The translations under genes were made by a program, and so were the position numbers. Of a stretch of DNA of 64,000 nucleotides, positions 47,369-56,931 are shown piece after piece; position 1 is the first letter of the stretch, and each line of letters starts with the position of its first letter. Source of the stretch: Cupriavidus phytohabitans (lineage in GTDB: Bacteria > Pseudomonadota > Gammaproteobacteria > Burkholderiales > Burkholderiaceae); NCBI RefSeq assembly GCF_000426345.1, contig NZ_AUFE01000023.1, positions 32,501 through 96,500 of the forward strand. The letters run 5' to 3'. The notes beneath the pieces were generated by a model that saw only the letters and a list, made by a program, of their open reading frames with translations, was not told the DNA's origin and made no database searches.

Positions 47369-48400
47369 TCAAGCGAACTGGCGCAGGAAGCGCACGTCGC
47401 CCTCGAAGAACAGGCGCAGGTCATTGATGCCATAGCGCAGCATGGTTAGGCGCTCGAGGCCGGAGCCGAACGCGAAACCGATATAGCGCTCGGGATCGAG
47501 GCCCATGTTGCGCAGCACGTTCGGGTGCACCTGGCCCGAACCGGAAATTTCCAGCCATTTCCCATTGCCGAAGGCCATGTCGATTTCCGCCGACGGCTCG
47601 GTGAACGGGAAGTACGACGGACGGAAGCGCACCTGGATGTCATCGCGCTCGAAGAACTTGCGCAGGAAATCGGTGTACACGCCCTTCAGGTCGGCAAAGC
47701 TGACGTCCTCGCCGATCCACAGGCCTTCGACCTGGTTGAACATCGGCGAGTGGGTGGCGTCGCTGTCGACGCGATAGGTACGGCCCGGGCAGATCACCTT
47801 GATCGGCGGCATCGCCTTGCCCGCGTACTTCTCCACGTGCATCTTCGCGTAGCGCACCTGCATCGGGCTGGTGTGCGTGCGCAGCAGCAGGAGCTTGTCG
47901 TCGCTGTCGCGGCCATCCACGTAGAACGTATCCTGCATCGAACGCGCCGGATGGTTGTCCGGGTTGTTCAGCGCGGTGAAGTTCATCCAGTCGGTTTCGA
48001 TTTCGGGGCCGTCGGCCACGTCGAAGCCGATCGAACCGAAGATCTGCTCGACGCGCTCCCAGGTACGCATCACCGGATGCAGGCTGCCGCGGGCAACCGC
48101 GCGGCCCGGCAGCGTGACGTCGATGGCTTCGGCGGCCAGGCGCGCGTTCATCAGGGCATCGGCCAGCGCCTGGCGTCGCGCCTGCAGCGCGGCTTCCACC
48201 TGTTGCTTGACCTGGTTGATGCGCGCGCCCTCGCTCTTGCGGGTCTCCGGGTCGAGCTTGCCGAGGCCCTTGAGCAGTTCGGTCAGCGCGCCGGTCTTGC
48301 CCAGGAAGCGGGCTTTCTCGTTTTCCAGCGTGGCGTTGTCATTGGCGGCGGCGAAGGCGGCCTGGGCGTCAGCGACGATTTGGTCCAGATCCTGGGACAT
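47369..48400 (-). CDS. pheS: Phenylalanyl-tRNA synthetase alpha subunit
   Basis: A 343-residue class II synthetase subunit: an N-terminal coiled coil (about 1-90), motif 2 ([19 protein letters not shown]) and motif 3 ([18 protein letters not shown]). The start at 48400 (MSQDLDQIV) fits the family. It is separated from rplT by a terminator and a second inverted repeat, so it may have its own promoter. Confidence 0.97.
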   Translation of the reverse strand: MSQDLDQIVADAQAAFAAANDNATLENEKARFLGKTGALTELLKGLGKLDPETRKSEGARINQVKQQVEAALQARRQALADALMNARLAAEAIDVTLPGRAVARGSLHPVMRTWERVEQIFGSIGFDVADGPEIETDWMNFTALNNPDNHPARSMQDTFYVDGRDSDDKLLLLRTHTSPMQVRYAKMHVEKYAGKAMPPIKVICPGRTYRVDSDATHSPMFNQVEGLWIGEDVSFADLKGVYTDFLRKFFERDDIQVRFRPSYFPFTEPSAEIDMAFGNGKWLEISGSGQVHPNVLRNMGLDPERYIGFAFGSGLERLTMLRYGINDLRLFFEGDVRFLRQFA

Positions 48401-48491
48401 GGCGGCGGTCGTGGAGTGTTCTGACGTCGGCGGTGCAATGTCGAAAGACAAAGCCGGCCCGACGCGGGTTGGCACTACGTGCGGTATGCGT

Positions 48492-48535
48492 TTCCGGATG
48501 CCGTCTCGATAACAAACGCAAAACGGTATCCGGAA
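48492..48535 (-). promoter_or_regulatory. Inverted repeat in the pheS leader
   Basis: TTCCGGATGCCGT (48492-48504) and ACGGTATCCGGAA (48523-48535) pair over 13 bases with one mismatch, between the rplT terminator and pheS. In E. coli pheST is controlled by attenuation; here no Phe-rich leader peptide with a stop is evident, so the role is open. Confidence 0.4.
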
Positions 48536-48540
48536 CCGCA

Positions 48541-48574
48541 AATAAAAACGGGGCTCGGTGAGGAGCCCCGTTTC
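48541..48574 (-). terminator. Terminator behind rplT
   Basis: AAACGGGGCTC/GAGCCCCGTTT (11-bp stem, 6-base loop) with TTTTATTT following on the minus strand. It separates the thrS-rplT unit from pheST. Confidence 0.85.
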
Positions 48575-48650
48575 AGCGGACCATGCGGTCAGCGGTCGAC
48601 CTTGCGGTCGGTGCTTGCCCGGCGGCGCTTACGCGCTGCCGCAGCCGGCA

Positions 48651-49007
48651 TCAGGCAACGGTGGCTTTCACCTGGTTGACGATGGCGGCAAAGGCAGGCT
48701 TGTCGTGAATAGCCATGTCCGACAGCACCTTGCGGTCCAGTTCAATCGAGGCCTTCTTCAGACCGTTCATGAACACGCTGTAGGTCATGCCATGCTCACG
48801 CGTCGCGGCATTGATACGCGCAATCCACAGGGCGCGGAACACGCGCTTCTTGTTGCGGCGATCGCGGTACGCGTACTGGCCAGCACGCATGACCGCCTGC
48901 TTGGCGATGCGATAGACATTATTGCGACGGCCGCGGTAACCCTTGGCAGCGTCGATGACTTTCTTGTGACGGGCCCGTGCAGTGACCCCACGCTTTACTC
49001 GAGGCAT
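48651..49007 (-). CDS. rplT: 50S ribosomal protein L20
   Basis: A 118-residue, very basic L20 starting [23 protein letters not shown] precedes the ATG. It follows rpmI by 28 bases; L20 represses this operon in other bacteria. Confidence 0.98.
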
Positions 49008-49035
49008 GTAATTCTCCTTTCGTTATCGTCAGGGG

Positions 49036-49233
49036 TTATGCGTAAGGCATCATCGCGCGCACCGACTTCAGGTTCGTCTCATGGACGTCCTGGGTACCGC
49101 GCAGTTGACGCTTGTTCTTGGTGGTCTTCTTGGTCAGGATGTGACGCTTGAAGGCCTGGCCACGCTTGAACGAACCGTTCGGACGGGCAGTAAAGCGCTT
49201 GGAGGCGCTTTTCTTCGTCTTCATCTTCGGCAT
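49036..49233 (-). CDS. rpmI: 50S ribosomal protein L35
   Basis: A 65-residue L35 starting [15 protein letters not shown], with GGAG upstream of the ATG at 49233. The longer frame to 49392 is only the leader. It lies 169 bases behind infC, a gap that may hold the L20 control site. Confidence 0.97.
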   Translation of the reverse strand: MPKMKTKKSASKRFTARPNGSFKRGQAFKRHILTKKTTKNKRQLRGTQDVHETNLKSVRAMMPYA

Positions 49234-49402
49234 GAAAAACTCCAGCTCATATGACATGCATGCAGGTGGCCGGCTCACGCCGACTCTTGCAAGACCCGCA
49301 TCCACTTGTTGTTGCGCGTGCGTCCCTTGCGGGCGACGCGCGACTTCCGCACGAAGCAACGCCGGGATGCGCTGGCATCCCGGCCGCTGCACCGCGCAAG
49401 AA

Positions 49403-49924
49403 TTACTTCTTCTTCTTGGGGGCGAGCACCATCACCATCTGGCGCCCTTCCATCTTCGGCATCTGCTCGACCTGGCCGATCTCTTCCAGATCCGCCTTCA
49501 GGCGTTCGAGCATGCGCGCGCCGATTTCCTGGTGGGCCATCTCGCGACCACGGAACCGCAGCGTGATCTTGGTCTTGTCGCCATCTTCCAGGAAGCGCTT
49601 CAGGTTGCGCAGCTTGACGTTGTAGTCGCCGTCATCCGTACCCGGCCGGAACTTGACTTCCTTGACCTGGATGATCTTCTGCTTCAGCTTGGCCTCGTGG
49701 GCGCGCTTGGCTTCCTCGTACTTGAACTTCCCGTAATCCATGATCCGGGCGACGGGCGGAGTCGCGTTCGGGGCGATCTCCACCAGGTCCAAGTCCTTGT
49801 CCTCAGCCAGCCGCAGAGCGTCCATGAACTTGACGATGCCGAGCTGCTCGTTATCAACCCCTACCAGGCGCAGCTCAGGCGCGCTGATTTCCCGGTTGAT
49901 GCGATGACCTTTGTCCGTAGCGAT
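49403..49924 (-). CDS. infC: Translation initiation factor IF-3, ATC start
   Basis: A 173-residue IF-3. The usual N-terminus ([21 protein letters not shown]) is encoded upstream of the first ATG (49825), so the start is the ATC codon at 49924-49922, preceded by TTGAGGTAA. A rare AUU/AUC start on infC is known in E. coli and lets IF-3 repress its own synthesis. The protein has the IF3-N domain (about 5-75) and IF3-C (about 82-165), ending in LAPKKKK. Confidence 0.93.
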   Translation of the reverse strand: MATDKGHRINREISAPELRLVGVDNEQLGIVKFMDALRLAEDKDLDLVEIAPNATPPVARIMDYGKFKYEEAKRAHEAKLKQKIIQVKEVKFRPGTDDGDYNVKLRNLKRFLEDGDKTKITLRFRGREMAHQEIGARMLERLKADLEEIGQVEQMPKMEGRQMVMVLAPKKKK

Positions 49925-49972
49925 GTTGCGTTACCTCAAGAAGACAAAAAAACAAGCCGTGCTCACCACCCA

Positions 49973-51880
49973 TCAGGCTTTGCTGGCGACGTCGTGTTGC
50001 AGACGCTCAACAAACGCGGAGACGGGCATCACACCCAGATCCACGTTGCCACGGGCACGCACGGCCACTTGATTGGCATCCCTTTCCTTGTCGCCTACCA
50101 CTAGCAGGTAAGGAACCTTCTGAAGGGAATGCTCGCGGATTTTATACGTAATTTTCTCGTTACGCAAATCAGCCTTGGCCCTAAACCCTTGTTTTTGCAG
50201 CAATTGCACGACGTTTTCGGCGTATTCCGCCTGCGAATCCGCAATATTCATGACCACGACCTGATCCGGGGCCAACCAGGCGGGCAGCGCGCCGGCGTGG
50301 TTTTCCAGCAGGATGCCCAGGAAGCGCTCGAAAGAGCCCAGGATCGCGCGATGCAGCATGACCGGGCGCTTGCGCGAGTTGTCCTCGGCGACGTATTCGG
50401 CACCCAGGCGCTCCGGCAGCACCAGGTCAAGCTGCAGCGTGCCGCATTGCCAGGAGCGGCCGATCGCGTCCTTGATGTGGTATTCCACCTTCGGGCCGTA
50501 GAAAGCGCCCTCGCCCGGCAGCTCTTCCCATTCCACGCCGCAGGCGCGCAGCGCCAGGCGCAGGCCTTCTTCGGCGTGGTCCCAGACCTCGTCGGAGCCG
50601 GCGCGCTGCTCGGGGCGCAGCGACAGCTTCACCGAAACGTTCTTGAAGCCGAAGTCGTCGTAGACCGAGAATGCCAGTTCGTTGAACGCCTTGGCCTCGG
50701 CCACGATCTGCTCTTCCGTGCAGAAGATGTGGGCATCGTCCTGCACAAAGCCGCGCACGCGCATCAGGCCATGCAGCGCGCCCGAGGGCTCGTTGCGGTG
50801 ACAGGCACCGAATTCAGCCAGGCGCAGCGGCAGGTCGCGGTACGAGCGCAGGCCGTGATTGAAGATCTGCACGTGGCCGGGGCAGTTCATCGGCTTGATC
50901 GCGTAGTCGTGCTTCTCCGACTCCGTGACGAACATGTTCTCTTTGTAGTTCTGCCAGTGGCCGGACTTTTCCCAGAGCGAACGGTCCATCACCTGCGGCG
51001 TACGCACTTCGTCATAGCCGGCGTCGCCCAAGCGGCCGCGCATGTATTGCTCGACGGCCTGCCATACCTGCCAGCCCTTCGGGTGCCAGAACACCATGCC
51101 GGGCGCCTCTTCCTGCAGGTGGAACAGGTCGAGCGTCTTGCCCAGCTTGCGGTGGTCGCGCTTCTCGGCCTCTTCCAGCATGTGCAGGTAGGCTTCCTGG
51201 TCTTCCTTTTTGGCCCAGGCCGTACCGTAGACGCGCTGCAGCATCTCGTTGTTGGAGTCCCCGCGCCAGTAGGCGCCGGCCACCTTCATCAACTTGAAGA
51301 CCTTGAGCTTGCCCGTCGACGGCACGTGCGGGCCGCGGCACAGGTCGACGAACTTGCCTTCGCGGTACAGGCCGATTTCCTGGTCGGCCGGGATCGAGGC
51401 AATGATCTCGGCCTTGTACTTCTCGCCCATCGACTCGAACAGCGCCACCGCCTCATCGCGGTTCCACACTTCGCGCGTGACCTTCTCGTCCTTGCGGGAG
51501 AGCTCCGTCATCTTCTTCTCGATGGCGGCCAGGTCTTCCGGCGTGAAGGGACGCTTGTAGGCGAAGTCGTAGTAGAAGCCGTTCTCGATCACCGGCCCGA
51601 TCGTTACCTGCGCTTCCGGATACAGTTCCTTGACGGCGTAGGCCAGCAAGTGCGCCGTGGAGTGGCGGATGATGTCGACGCCGTCGGCATCCTTGTCCGT
51701 GACGATGGCCAGCCGGGCATCGTCTTCGATCTTGTAGCTCGTGTCGACCAGCTGGCCGTCGACCTTGCCGGCCAGCGCGGCCTTGGCCAGGCCGGAACCG
51801 ATGCTCTGCGCTACTTCGGCAACCGTCACCGGGCCCGGAAACTCGCGGCGGGACCCATCCGGCAGCGTGATTGCGATCAT
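49973..51880 (-). CDS. thrS: Threonyl-tRNA synthetase
   Basis: A 635-residue class II synthetase: TGS domain (1-62), editing domain with the [16 protein letters not shown] motif, catalytic core with the Zn-binding Cys near residue 333 ([10 protein letters not shown]) and a C-terminal anticodon-binding domain. GGAGAG precedes the ATG. First gene of thrS-infC-rpmI-rplT; infC starts 48 bases after its stop. Confidence 0.98.
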   Translation of the reverse strand: MIAITLPDGSRREFPGPVTVAEVAQSIGSGLAKAALAGKVDGQLVDTSYKIEDDARLAIVTDKDADGVDIIRHSTAHLLAYAVKELYPEAQVTIGPVIENGFYYDFAYKRPFTPEDLAAIEKKMTELSRKDEKVTREVWNRDEAVALFESMGEKYKAEIIASIPADQEIGLYREGKFVDLCRGPHVPSTGKLKVFKLMKVAGAYWRGDSNNEMLQRVYGTAWAKKEDQEAYLHMLEEAEKRDHRKLGKTLDLFHLQEEAPGMVFWHPKGWQVWQAVEQYMRGRLGDAGYDEVRTPQVMDRSLWEKSGHWQNYKENMFVTESEKHDYAIKPMNCPGHVQIFNHGLRSYRDLPLRLAEFGACHRNEPSGALHGLMRVRGFVQDDAHIFCTEEQIVAEAKAFNELAFSVYDDFGFKNVSVKLSLRPEQRAGSDEVWDHAEEGLRLALRACGVEWEELPGEGAFYGPKVEYHIKDAIGRSWQCGTLQLDLVLPERLGAEYVAEDNSRKRPVMLHRAILGSFERFLGILLENHAGALPAWLAPDQVVVMNIADSQAEYAENVVQLLQKQGFRAKADLRNEKITYKIREHSLQKVPYLLVVGDKERDANQVAVRARGNVDLGVMPVSAFVERLQHDVASKA

Positions 51881-52264
51881 TTGGACTCTCCAGGATTCCG
51901 CCGGCGGCGCGCTGCGCCTCGGCCAGGCGGATCAAACTGCATCTTGCGGGGACCGGTCCGCGGCTGCACGGCCCGGCGATTGCTCTCTTGCTGCACACCA
52001 CGCCGCCAAAGCGCGCGAGAGCGGCAGCTTATCAGGCTGCTGGCAGGCGACAGGCGAAAAAAAACGCGGCCAAGGCCGCGTTTCTCTTTGTCAAACCCGA
52101 TTCAACCGGGTCGGAAGGCGCACCTCGACTACTGTCGCTTGCCAGCGGTAGTAGTTCGCGGTGTCATGAACATAATGCCTTTCCGTTCCATTTCAGGTTG
52201 AATCGGACTTGCCGCACTTCGTTGTTAGTGCACGATGCACTGCGCACGATTTACTGCAATTCGT
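51881..52264. other. thrS upstream region
   Basis: This 384-base gap between tRNA-Val and thrS carries one terminator on the minus strand (52057-52083) and no gene that I can support. The 175 bases between terminator and thrS must hold the thrS promoter and leader; no hexamers are clear enough to call. Confidence 0.5.
52057..52083 (-). terminator. Terminator behind tRNA-Val
   Basis: AAACGCGGCC-AA-GGCCGCGTTT with a run of T on the minus strand. It separates the tRNA-Val transcript from thrS. Confidence 0.8.
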
Positions 52265-52341
52265 TGGTAGGCTCGATTGGACTCGAACCAACGACCCCCA
52301 CCATGTCAAGGTGGTGCTCTAACCAGCTGAGCTACGAGCCT
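52265..52341 (-). tRNA. tRNA-Val(GAC)
   Basis: A 77-base tRNA with encoded CCA. The acceptor begins AGGCTCG, the anticodon stem CCACC/GGTGG encloses TTGACAT with anticodon GAC, and the T loop is TTCGAGT. It lies 21 bases behind relA on the same strand. Confidence 0.95.
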
Positions 52342-52362
52342 AGCGAAGACGCAAGTATAGCA

Positions 52363-54588
52363 TCACTTTCTTTTTGCCTGCAATACCCCCTGTACCTCTT
52401 CGATCAGCGACAGCGCGCGCTGCAGTTGCGTCGCCTCCGACACCTCGGCGGTGAACTGCATGCGCGCCACGCCCTTGCTCGACAAGGTCTTCACGCCGGT
52501 GACGTTGATCTTCTCGCGCGACAGCACTTCCGAGATATCGCGCAGCAGCCCTTGCCGGTCGATGGCTTCGACATGGATGTCGACCGGGTAGACCGCGGCA
52601 TGGCTTTTCTTGCCCCACTCGGTCTGGATCACCCGCTCCGGCGCGCGCGCCGAGAGCTGCTGGAAGGTATGGCAGTTGCGCCGGTGGATCGACACCCCGC
52701 GTCCGCGCGTGACAAAGCCGACGATATCGTCCGGCGGCGCCGGCTTGCAGCAGCGCGACATCTGCGTCATCAGCGAATCCACGCCCACCACCAGCACGCC
52801 GCTCTTGGCACCGCGCGCCACGCTGGTGGCGCGGCTCTTCTTGGTGACGGCGTCTTCCTCGCTGAGCGGTGCCTGGGTTTCGCCTTCCGGGTGGCGCAGC
52901 GCGTGCTCGACATGGCGCAGGCTGAACTCGTCCTTGGCCACCGCGGCGAACAGGTCGTCCGGCGTCTTGAAGTTCAGCCGCGCGGCCAGGTCTTCCAGCT
53001 TGACCGCAGTCTTGCCCTCGCGCTGCAGGGTCTTGTCGATCAGCGCGCGCCCCTGCGCGATGGTCTCCTGCGAATCGAGCGCGTTGAACCACGCCCGCAC
53101 CTTGGCGCGCGCACGGCTGCTGGCCAGGTAGCCAAGCTCCGCGTTGAGCCAGTCGCGCGACGGCCCGCCCTGCTTGACCGCGATGATCTCGACGGTCTGG
53201 CCGTTCTTCAGCGTGGTATTCAGCGGCACCATGGTGCCGTCCACGCGTGCACCCCGGCAGCGGTGGCCGAGGTCGCTGTGCAGGTAATAGGCAAAGTCCA
53301 GTGGCGTCGCGCCCTGCGGCAGCGCCACCACGCGGGCCTGCGGCGTCAGCACGTAGATGTGGTCGTCGATCGCGGCGTGCTTGAGCTGCTCCCACTCGTC
53401 GTGGGCCACGCTGTGGTCGGCATCGTCCTTCCATGCCAGCAGCTGGCGCAGCCAGGCGATTTTCTCGTCGTAGCGTTCGCTGGCGGAGAACTGCCCACCG
53501 TAGCCCTTGTTGCCCGCTTCCTTGTAGCGCCAGTGCGCCGCCACGCCGTATTCGGCGAAGTGGTGCATCTCGTGCGTGCGGATCTGCACCTCGAAGGCGC
53601 GGCCGTCATCGCCGATCACCACGGTGTGCAGCGACTTGTAGCCGTTGGCCTTGGGCCGCGAGATGTAGTCGTCGAACTCGCGCGGGATCGGCTGCCAGAT
53701 ATGGTGGACGATACCCAGTACCGTATAGCAGTCCTTGATATCGTCAACGATCACACGGAAGGCGCGCACATCGTACAGGTCGGCGAAATCCAGCTCCTTG
53801 CCGCGCATCTTCTTCCAGATGCTGTAGATGTGCTTGGGCCGGCCGCTCACCTCGGCACGGATGCCGGCGGCCGTGAGCTCGGACTGCAGCCGCGCGATGG
53901 CGCCGGCGATATAGCCTTCGCGCTCGATGCGCTTTTCGTCCAGCAGCCTGGCGATGCGCTTGTAGGTGTCGGGCTGCTCGAAGCGGAACGCCAGGTCCTC
54001 CAGCTCCCACTTCATCTGCCAGATACCCAGGCGGTTGGCCAGCGGCGCGTAGATGTCGAGCGTTTCGCGCGCCACGCCGGGGGTCGGCGTGCGCTTGGTC
54101 TCGGCCATCCAGCGCAGCGTCTGCAGCCGCGAGGCCAGCCGCACCAGCACCACGCGAATGTCCTGCGCGAACGCGAGCAGCATCTTGCGCAGCGCCTCGA
54201 CCTGCTCGTGGCGCGCCTGCGCCTCGTTCTTCGATGGCGCGGCCACTTCCACCTCAGGGCGATTGCCGGCGATGGCACCGATGCGCAGCAGCTGCCGCAC
54301 GCCATTGACCAGCCGCGCCACTTCTTCGCCGAAGCACGGCTCGATCTCGGCCTCGGTCTCGGGCACGAATGCGGCCAGCCCGAACAGGCAGGCGGCCGCG
54401 CGCGCGGCATCGTCCACGCGCAGCCCATCGAGGATGCGCAGCATCCCCTCGGCGTGCGATTGCACGGTCTCACCCGTAGGCAGCGCCACGCCGGCGCCGT
54501 GCTCGCGCACGTAGGCCAGTGCACGGCCCACCAGTTCAGCATCCGGAATGCCTACGACCCGGCCAGCCAGGTCGGTCGACGTCACCAT
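52363..54588 (-). CDS. relA: GTP pyrophosphokinase, monofunctional RelA type
   Basis: A 741-residue RSH protein. The N-terminal HD hydrolase region (about 40-190) has lost its HD dyad: where SpoT has a His-Asp in a LLHDVVED motif this protein reads ACLFGLAAF. The synthetase domain (about 230-345) is intact, with YDVRAFRVIVDD and PREFDDYISRPKANGYKSLH; EFDD near residue 303 is the EXDD signature of synthetase-only RelA, against RXKD in bifunctional enzymes. TGS (about 405-465), a CC zinc-finger region and an ACT domain (about 660-735) follow. It makes (p)ppGpp on starved ribosomes. It starts 15 bases after ridA. Confidence 0.95.
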   Translation of the reverse strand: MVTSTDLAGRVVGIPDAELVGRALAYVREHGAGVALPTGETVQSHAEGMLRILDGLRVDDAARAAACLFGLAAFVPETEAEIEPCFGEEVARLVNGVRQLLRIGAIAGNRPEVEVAAPSKNEAQARHEQVEALRKMLLAFAQDIRVVLVRLASRLQTLRWMAETKRTPTPGVARETLDIYAPLANRLGIWQMKWELEDLAFRFEQPDTYKRIARLLDEKRIEREGYIAGAIARLQSELTAAGIRAEVSGRPKHIYSIWKKMRGKELDFADLYDVRAFRVIVDDIKDCYTVLGIVHHIWQPIPREFDDYISRPKANGYKSLHTVVIGDDGRAFEVQIRTHEMHHFAEYGVAAHWRYKEAGNKGYGGQFSASERYDEKIAWLRQLLAWKDDADHSVAHDEWEQLKHAAIDDHIYVLTPQARVVALPQGATPLDFAYYLHSDLGHRCRGARVDGTMVPLNTTLKNGQTVEIIAVKQGGPSRDWLNAELGYLASSRARAKVRAWFNALDSQETIAQGRALIDKTLQREGKTAVKLEDLAARLNFKTPDDLFAAVAKDEFSLRHVEHALRHPEGETQAPLSEEDAVTKKSRATSVARGAKSGVLVVGVDSLMTQMSRCCKPAPPDDIVGFVTRGRGVSIHRRNCHTFQQLSARAPERVIQTEWGKKSHAAVYPVDIHVEAIDRQGLLRDISEVLSREKINVTGVKTLSSKGVARMQFTAEVSEATQLQRALSLIEEVQGVLQAKRK

Positions 54589-54603
54589 GTCCCTAGGCCT
54601 GCA

Positions 54604-54966
54604 TCAGTTGAGCGCAGCGGTCACCACCACTTCGATCAGGTAATCGGGATTGGCCAGGCGGGCTTCCACCGTGGCGCGCGGGGGCGTGTTGCCTTGGGGC
54701 ACCCAGGCGTCCCAGACCTCGTTCATCTCGCCGATCAGGTCGATACTGGTGAGGAAGATCTGGCACGACAGGATGCGGGTCTTGTCGCTGCCGGCCTCGG
54801 CCAGCAGGCGGTCGATATGGCCGAGCACCTCGCGCGTCTGGCCGCGGATATCGGCCTTGGGGTCGACCTCGGGCACCTGCCCGGCCAGGTAGACCACGCC
54901 GTTGTAGACCGCATATTCGGACAAACGCTTGCCCACGTGGGCGCGCTTCAGTTCAAGGTTACTCAT
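54604..54966 (-). CDS. RidA family (YjgF/UK114) protein
   Basis: A 120-residue RidA-like protein starting MSNLELKRAHVGKRLSEYA. It has GVVYLAGQVPEV, the core IFLTSIDLIGEMNEVWDAWV and PPRATVEARLANPDYLIEV, where the Arg of PPRATVE is the residue that binds 2-imino acids in active RidA. The family hydrolyses reactive enamine/imine intermediates. It lies between a hydrolase gene (50 bases) and relA (15 bases). Confidence 0.9.
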   Translation of the reverse strand: MSNLELKRAHVGKRLSEYAVYNGVVYLAGQVPEVDPKADIRGQTREVLGHIDRLLAEAGSDKTRILSCQIFLTSIDLIGEMNEVWDAWVPQGNTPPRATVEARLANPDYLIEVVVTAALN

Positions 54967-55016
54967 GACAATGCGTTGATCGATAAAAAGACAGGTCCGC
55001 CGCGCGATGCGCAAAC

Positions 55017-55895
55017 TCACCCGACAAAGAACTGCCGGGCAATCGCGATCTGCGCCGGATCGACAAAGGTTGGTGCATGCCCCACTTCCGGGACTTCCAC
55101 CGAGCTCACATGCTTGCCGCGCGCCACCATCTCGGCAACGGCCTCGCGCAGCAGCAGGTCGGACTGCGCGCCGCGCACCACCAGCACCGGGGCTTCGATG
55201 GCCTCGAAGCTGCGCCACAGCGCGGCCTCGCCCGCCGCCACCGTTTCCGGCGTGGACTTGCGGAAGGGCATGGCCAGCTGCGGGTCGTAATGCAAGCCCC
55301 ATTCCAGGCCCTCGCCGCCCTGCACCGGCTTCAGGATGGCGGCGTTGAGCTCGCGCCACTGCTCCGGCGTATGGCGCCCGAACGACGCGCTGATGGTCTG
55401 CAGGTAGGCCAGACCTTCCTCGAAGGTCTTGAAGCGCACCGGCAGGCCCAGGTAGGCACCAATGCGCTCCACTGCCGACGGCGCGATCCTGGGGCCGACG
55501 TCGTTCAGCAGCAGCTTGCGCACCGGCGACCTGGGCAGCCCTGCCAGCCCCATGCCGATCAGCCCGCCCATCGAGGTGCCGAACCAGTCCACCTGCTCGA
55601 CATTGAGCCGGGCAATCAGCGTGACCATATCGGACACGTACTGCGGCACGATGTAGCCGTCCGGATTGGCCAGCCATTCCGAGCGGCCGCGCCCGACCAC
55701 ATCTGGGCATACCACGCGATAGTCGCCGCACAGCGCGCTGGCGACCGCATCGAAGTCGCGGCCGGTACGCGTCAGCCCGTGCGCGCACACCAGCACGCGG
55801 GGATTCGCGGAATCTCCCCATTCGTGGTAGGCCATGCGGTGCAGGCCCGCCGGACTGATGCACTGGACAAAACCGAGGCGCGGACTGGCAGACAT
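55017..55895 (-). CDS. Alpha/beta-fold hydrolase
   Basis: A 292-residue alpha/beta hydrolase. AHGLTRTGRDFD forms the oxyanion region, VDWFGTSMGGLIGMGLA holds the nucleophile Ser (GTSMGG) and the C-terminal EVGHAPTFVDP the catalytic His. GGGAG precedes the ATG at 55895. The fold includes esterases and C-C hydrolases; the substrate is unknown. It heads a minus-strand run with ridA and relA. Confidence 0.85.
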   Translation of the reverse strand: MSASPRLGFVQCISPAGLHRMAYHEWGDSANPRVLVCAHGLTRTGRDFDAVASALCGDYRVVCPDVVGRGRSEWLANPDGYIVPQYVSDMVTLIARLNVEQVDWFGTSMGGLIGMGLAGLPRSPVRKLLLNDVGPRIAPSAVERIGAYLGLPVRFKTFEEGLAYLQTISASFGRHTPEQWRELNAAILKPVQGGEGLEWGLHYDPQLAMPFRKSTPETVAAGEAALWRSFEAIEAPVLVVRGAQSDLLLREAVAEMVARGKHVSSVEVPEVGHAPTFVDPAQIAIARQFFVG

Positions 55896-56026
55896 CTGGA
55901 CTCCCTGACGGACCCGGCCGGGACCGCGAAAAAGCGGCGCTGCCGGTGGTTGAGCAAAACTGGATTGTACGCCGCACCGGGTACAATGCCACAGCACACT
56001 GTCTGCGCCACCGCACGCGCCCACAC

Positions 56027-56060
56027 GTCGATGCGTGTCGATGCGTGTCGATGCGTGGCG
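56027..56060 (+). repeat. Decamer tandem repeat upstream of bdhA
   Basis: The unit ATGCGTGTCG repeats three times (last copy ATGCGTGGCG), preceded by a partial GTCG, about 80 bases before the bdhA ATG. Confidence 0.75.
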
Positions 56061-56138
56061 GTGCCAGACCAGGCGGTCCCGGCCACCCCGGGGCTGCCCT
56101 TTCCTTCCTGTGGAATCTCTCTCTCGACGGAGGCTTAC

Positions 56139-56915
56139 ATGCTCAAAGGCAAGACCGCTCTGGTGACTGGCTCGACCAGCGGTATCGGGCTCGGCATCGC
56201 AAAGGCGCTGGCGGCCCAGGGCGCCAGCATCATCGTCAATGGTTTTGGTGATGTGGACGCCGCAAAGAACGAGATCGCGCAGGCCGGCCAGGGCATCAAG
56301 GTCGGCTACCACGGCGCGGACATGAGCAAGTCGGCGGAGATCGAGGACATGATGCGCTATGCGCAGGCCGACTTCGGCGGCGCCGACATCCTGGTCAACA
56401 ATGCCGGCATCCAGCATGTGGCCCCGATCGAGGACTTTCCCACCGAGCGCTGGGACGCCATCATCGCCATCAACCTGACTTCCGCGTTCCACACCACGCG
56501 CCTTGCGCTGCCCGGCATGCGCCAGAAGAACTGGGGCCGCATCATCAATGTGGCCTCGGCGCACGGGCTGGTGGCGTCGGCACAGAAATCGGCCTACGTG
56601 GCAGCCAAGCACGGCATCGTCGGTTTGACCAAGGTGACCGCGCTGGAAACCGCGCAGACCGGCGTGACCGCCAACGCGATCTGCCCGGGCTGGGTGCTGA
56701 CGCCGCTGGTGCAGAAGCAGGTCGAAGCCCGCGCGCAGAAGGAAGGCATCCCGGTCGAGCAGGCCAAGCGTGAGCTGGTGCTGGAGAAGCAGCCCTCGGG
56801 CGAGTTCGTGACGCCCGACGAACTGGGCGCGCTGGCCGTGTTCCTGTCATCGGACGCGGCCCGGCAGGTGCGCGGCGCGATCTGGAACATGGATGGCGGC
56901 TGGGTGGCGCAGTAA
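56139..56915 (+). CDS. bdhA: D-3-hydroxybutyrate dehydrogenase
   Basis: A 258-residue SDR enzyme: TGSTSGIGLGIA (10-21) binds NAD, NNAG at 87-90, catalytic Ser140, Tyr153 and Lys157. The ends LVQKQVEARA and GAIWNMDGGWVAQ are typical of the bacterial 3-hydroxybutyrate dehydrogenase family. It oxidises D-3-hydroxybutyrate from PHB breakdown to acetoacetate. GACGGAGG upstream of the ATG at 56139 fixes the start. A DUF411 gene follows by 16 bases. Confidence 0.93.
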   Translation: MLKGKTALVTGSTSGIGLGIAKALAAQGASIIVNGFGDVDAAKNEIAQAGQGIKVGYHGADMSKSAEIEDMMRYAQADFGGADILVNNAGIQHVAPIEDFPTERWDAIIAINLTSAFHTTRLALPGMRQKNWGRIINVASAHGLVASAQKSAYVAAKHGIVGLTKVTALETAQTGVTANAICPGWVLTPLVQKQVEARAQKEGIPVEQAKRELVLEKQPSGEFVTPDELGALAVFLSSDAARQVRGAIWNMDGGWVAQ

Positions 56916-56931
56916 GGCGCAAGGAGCAACG

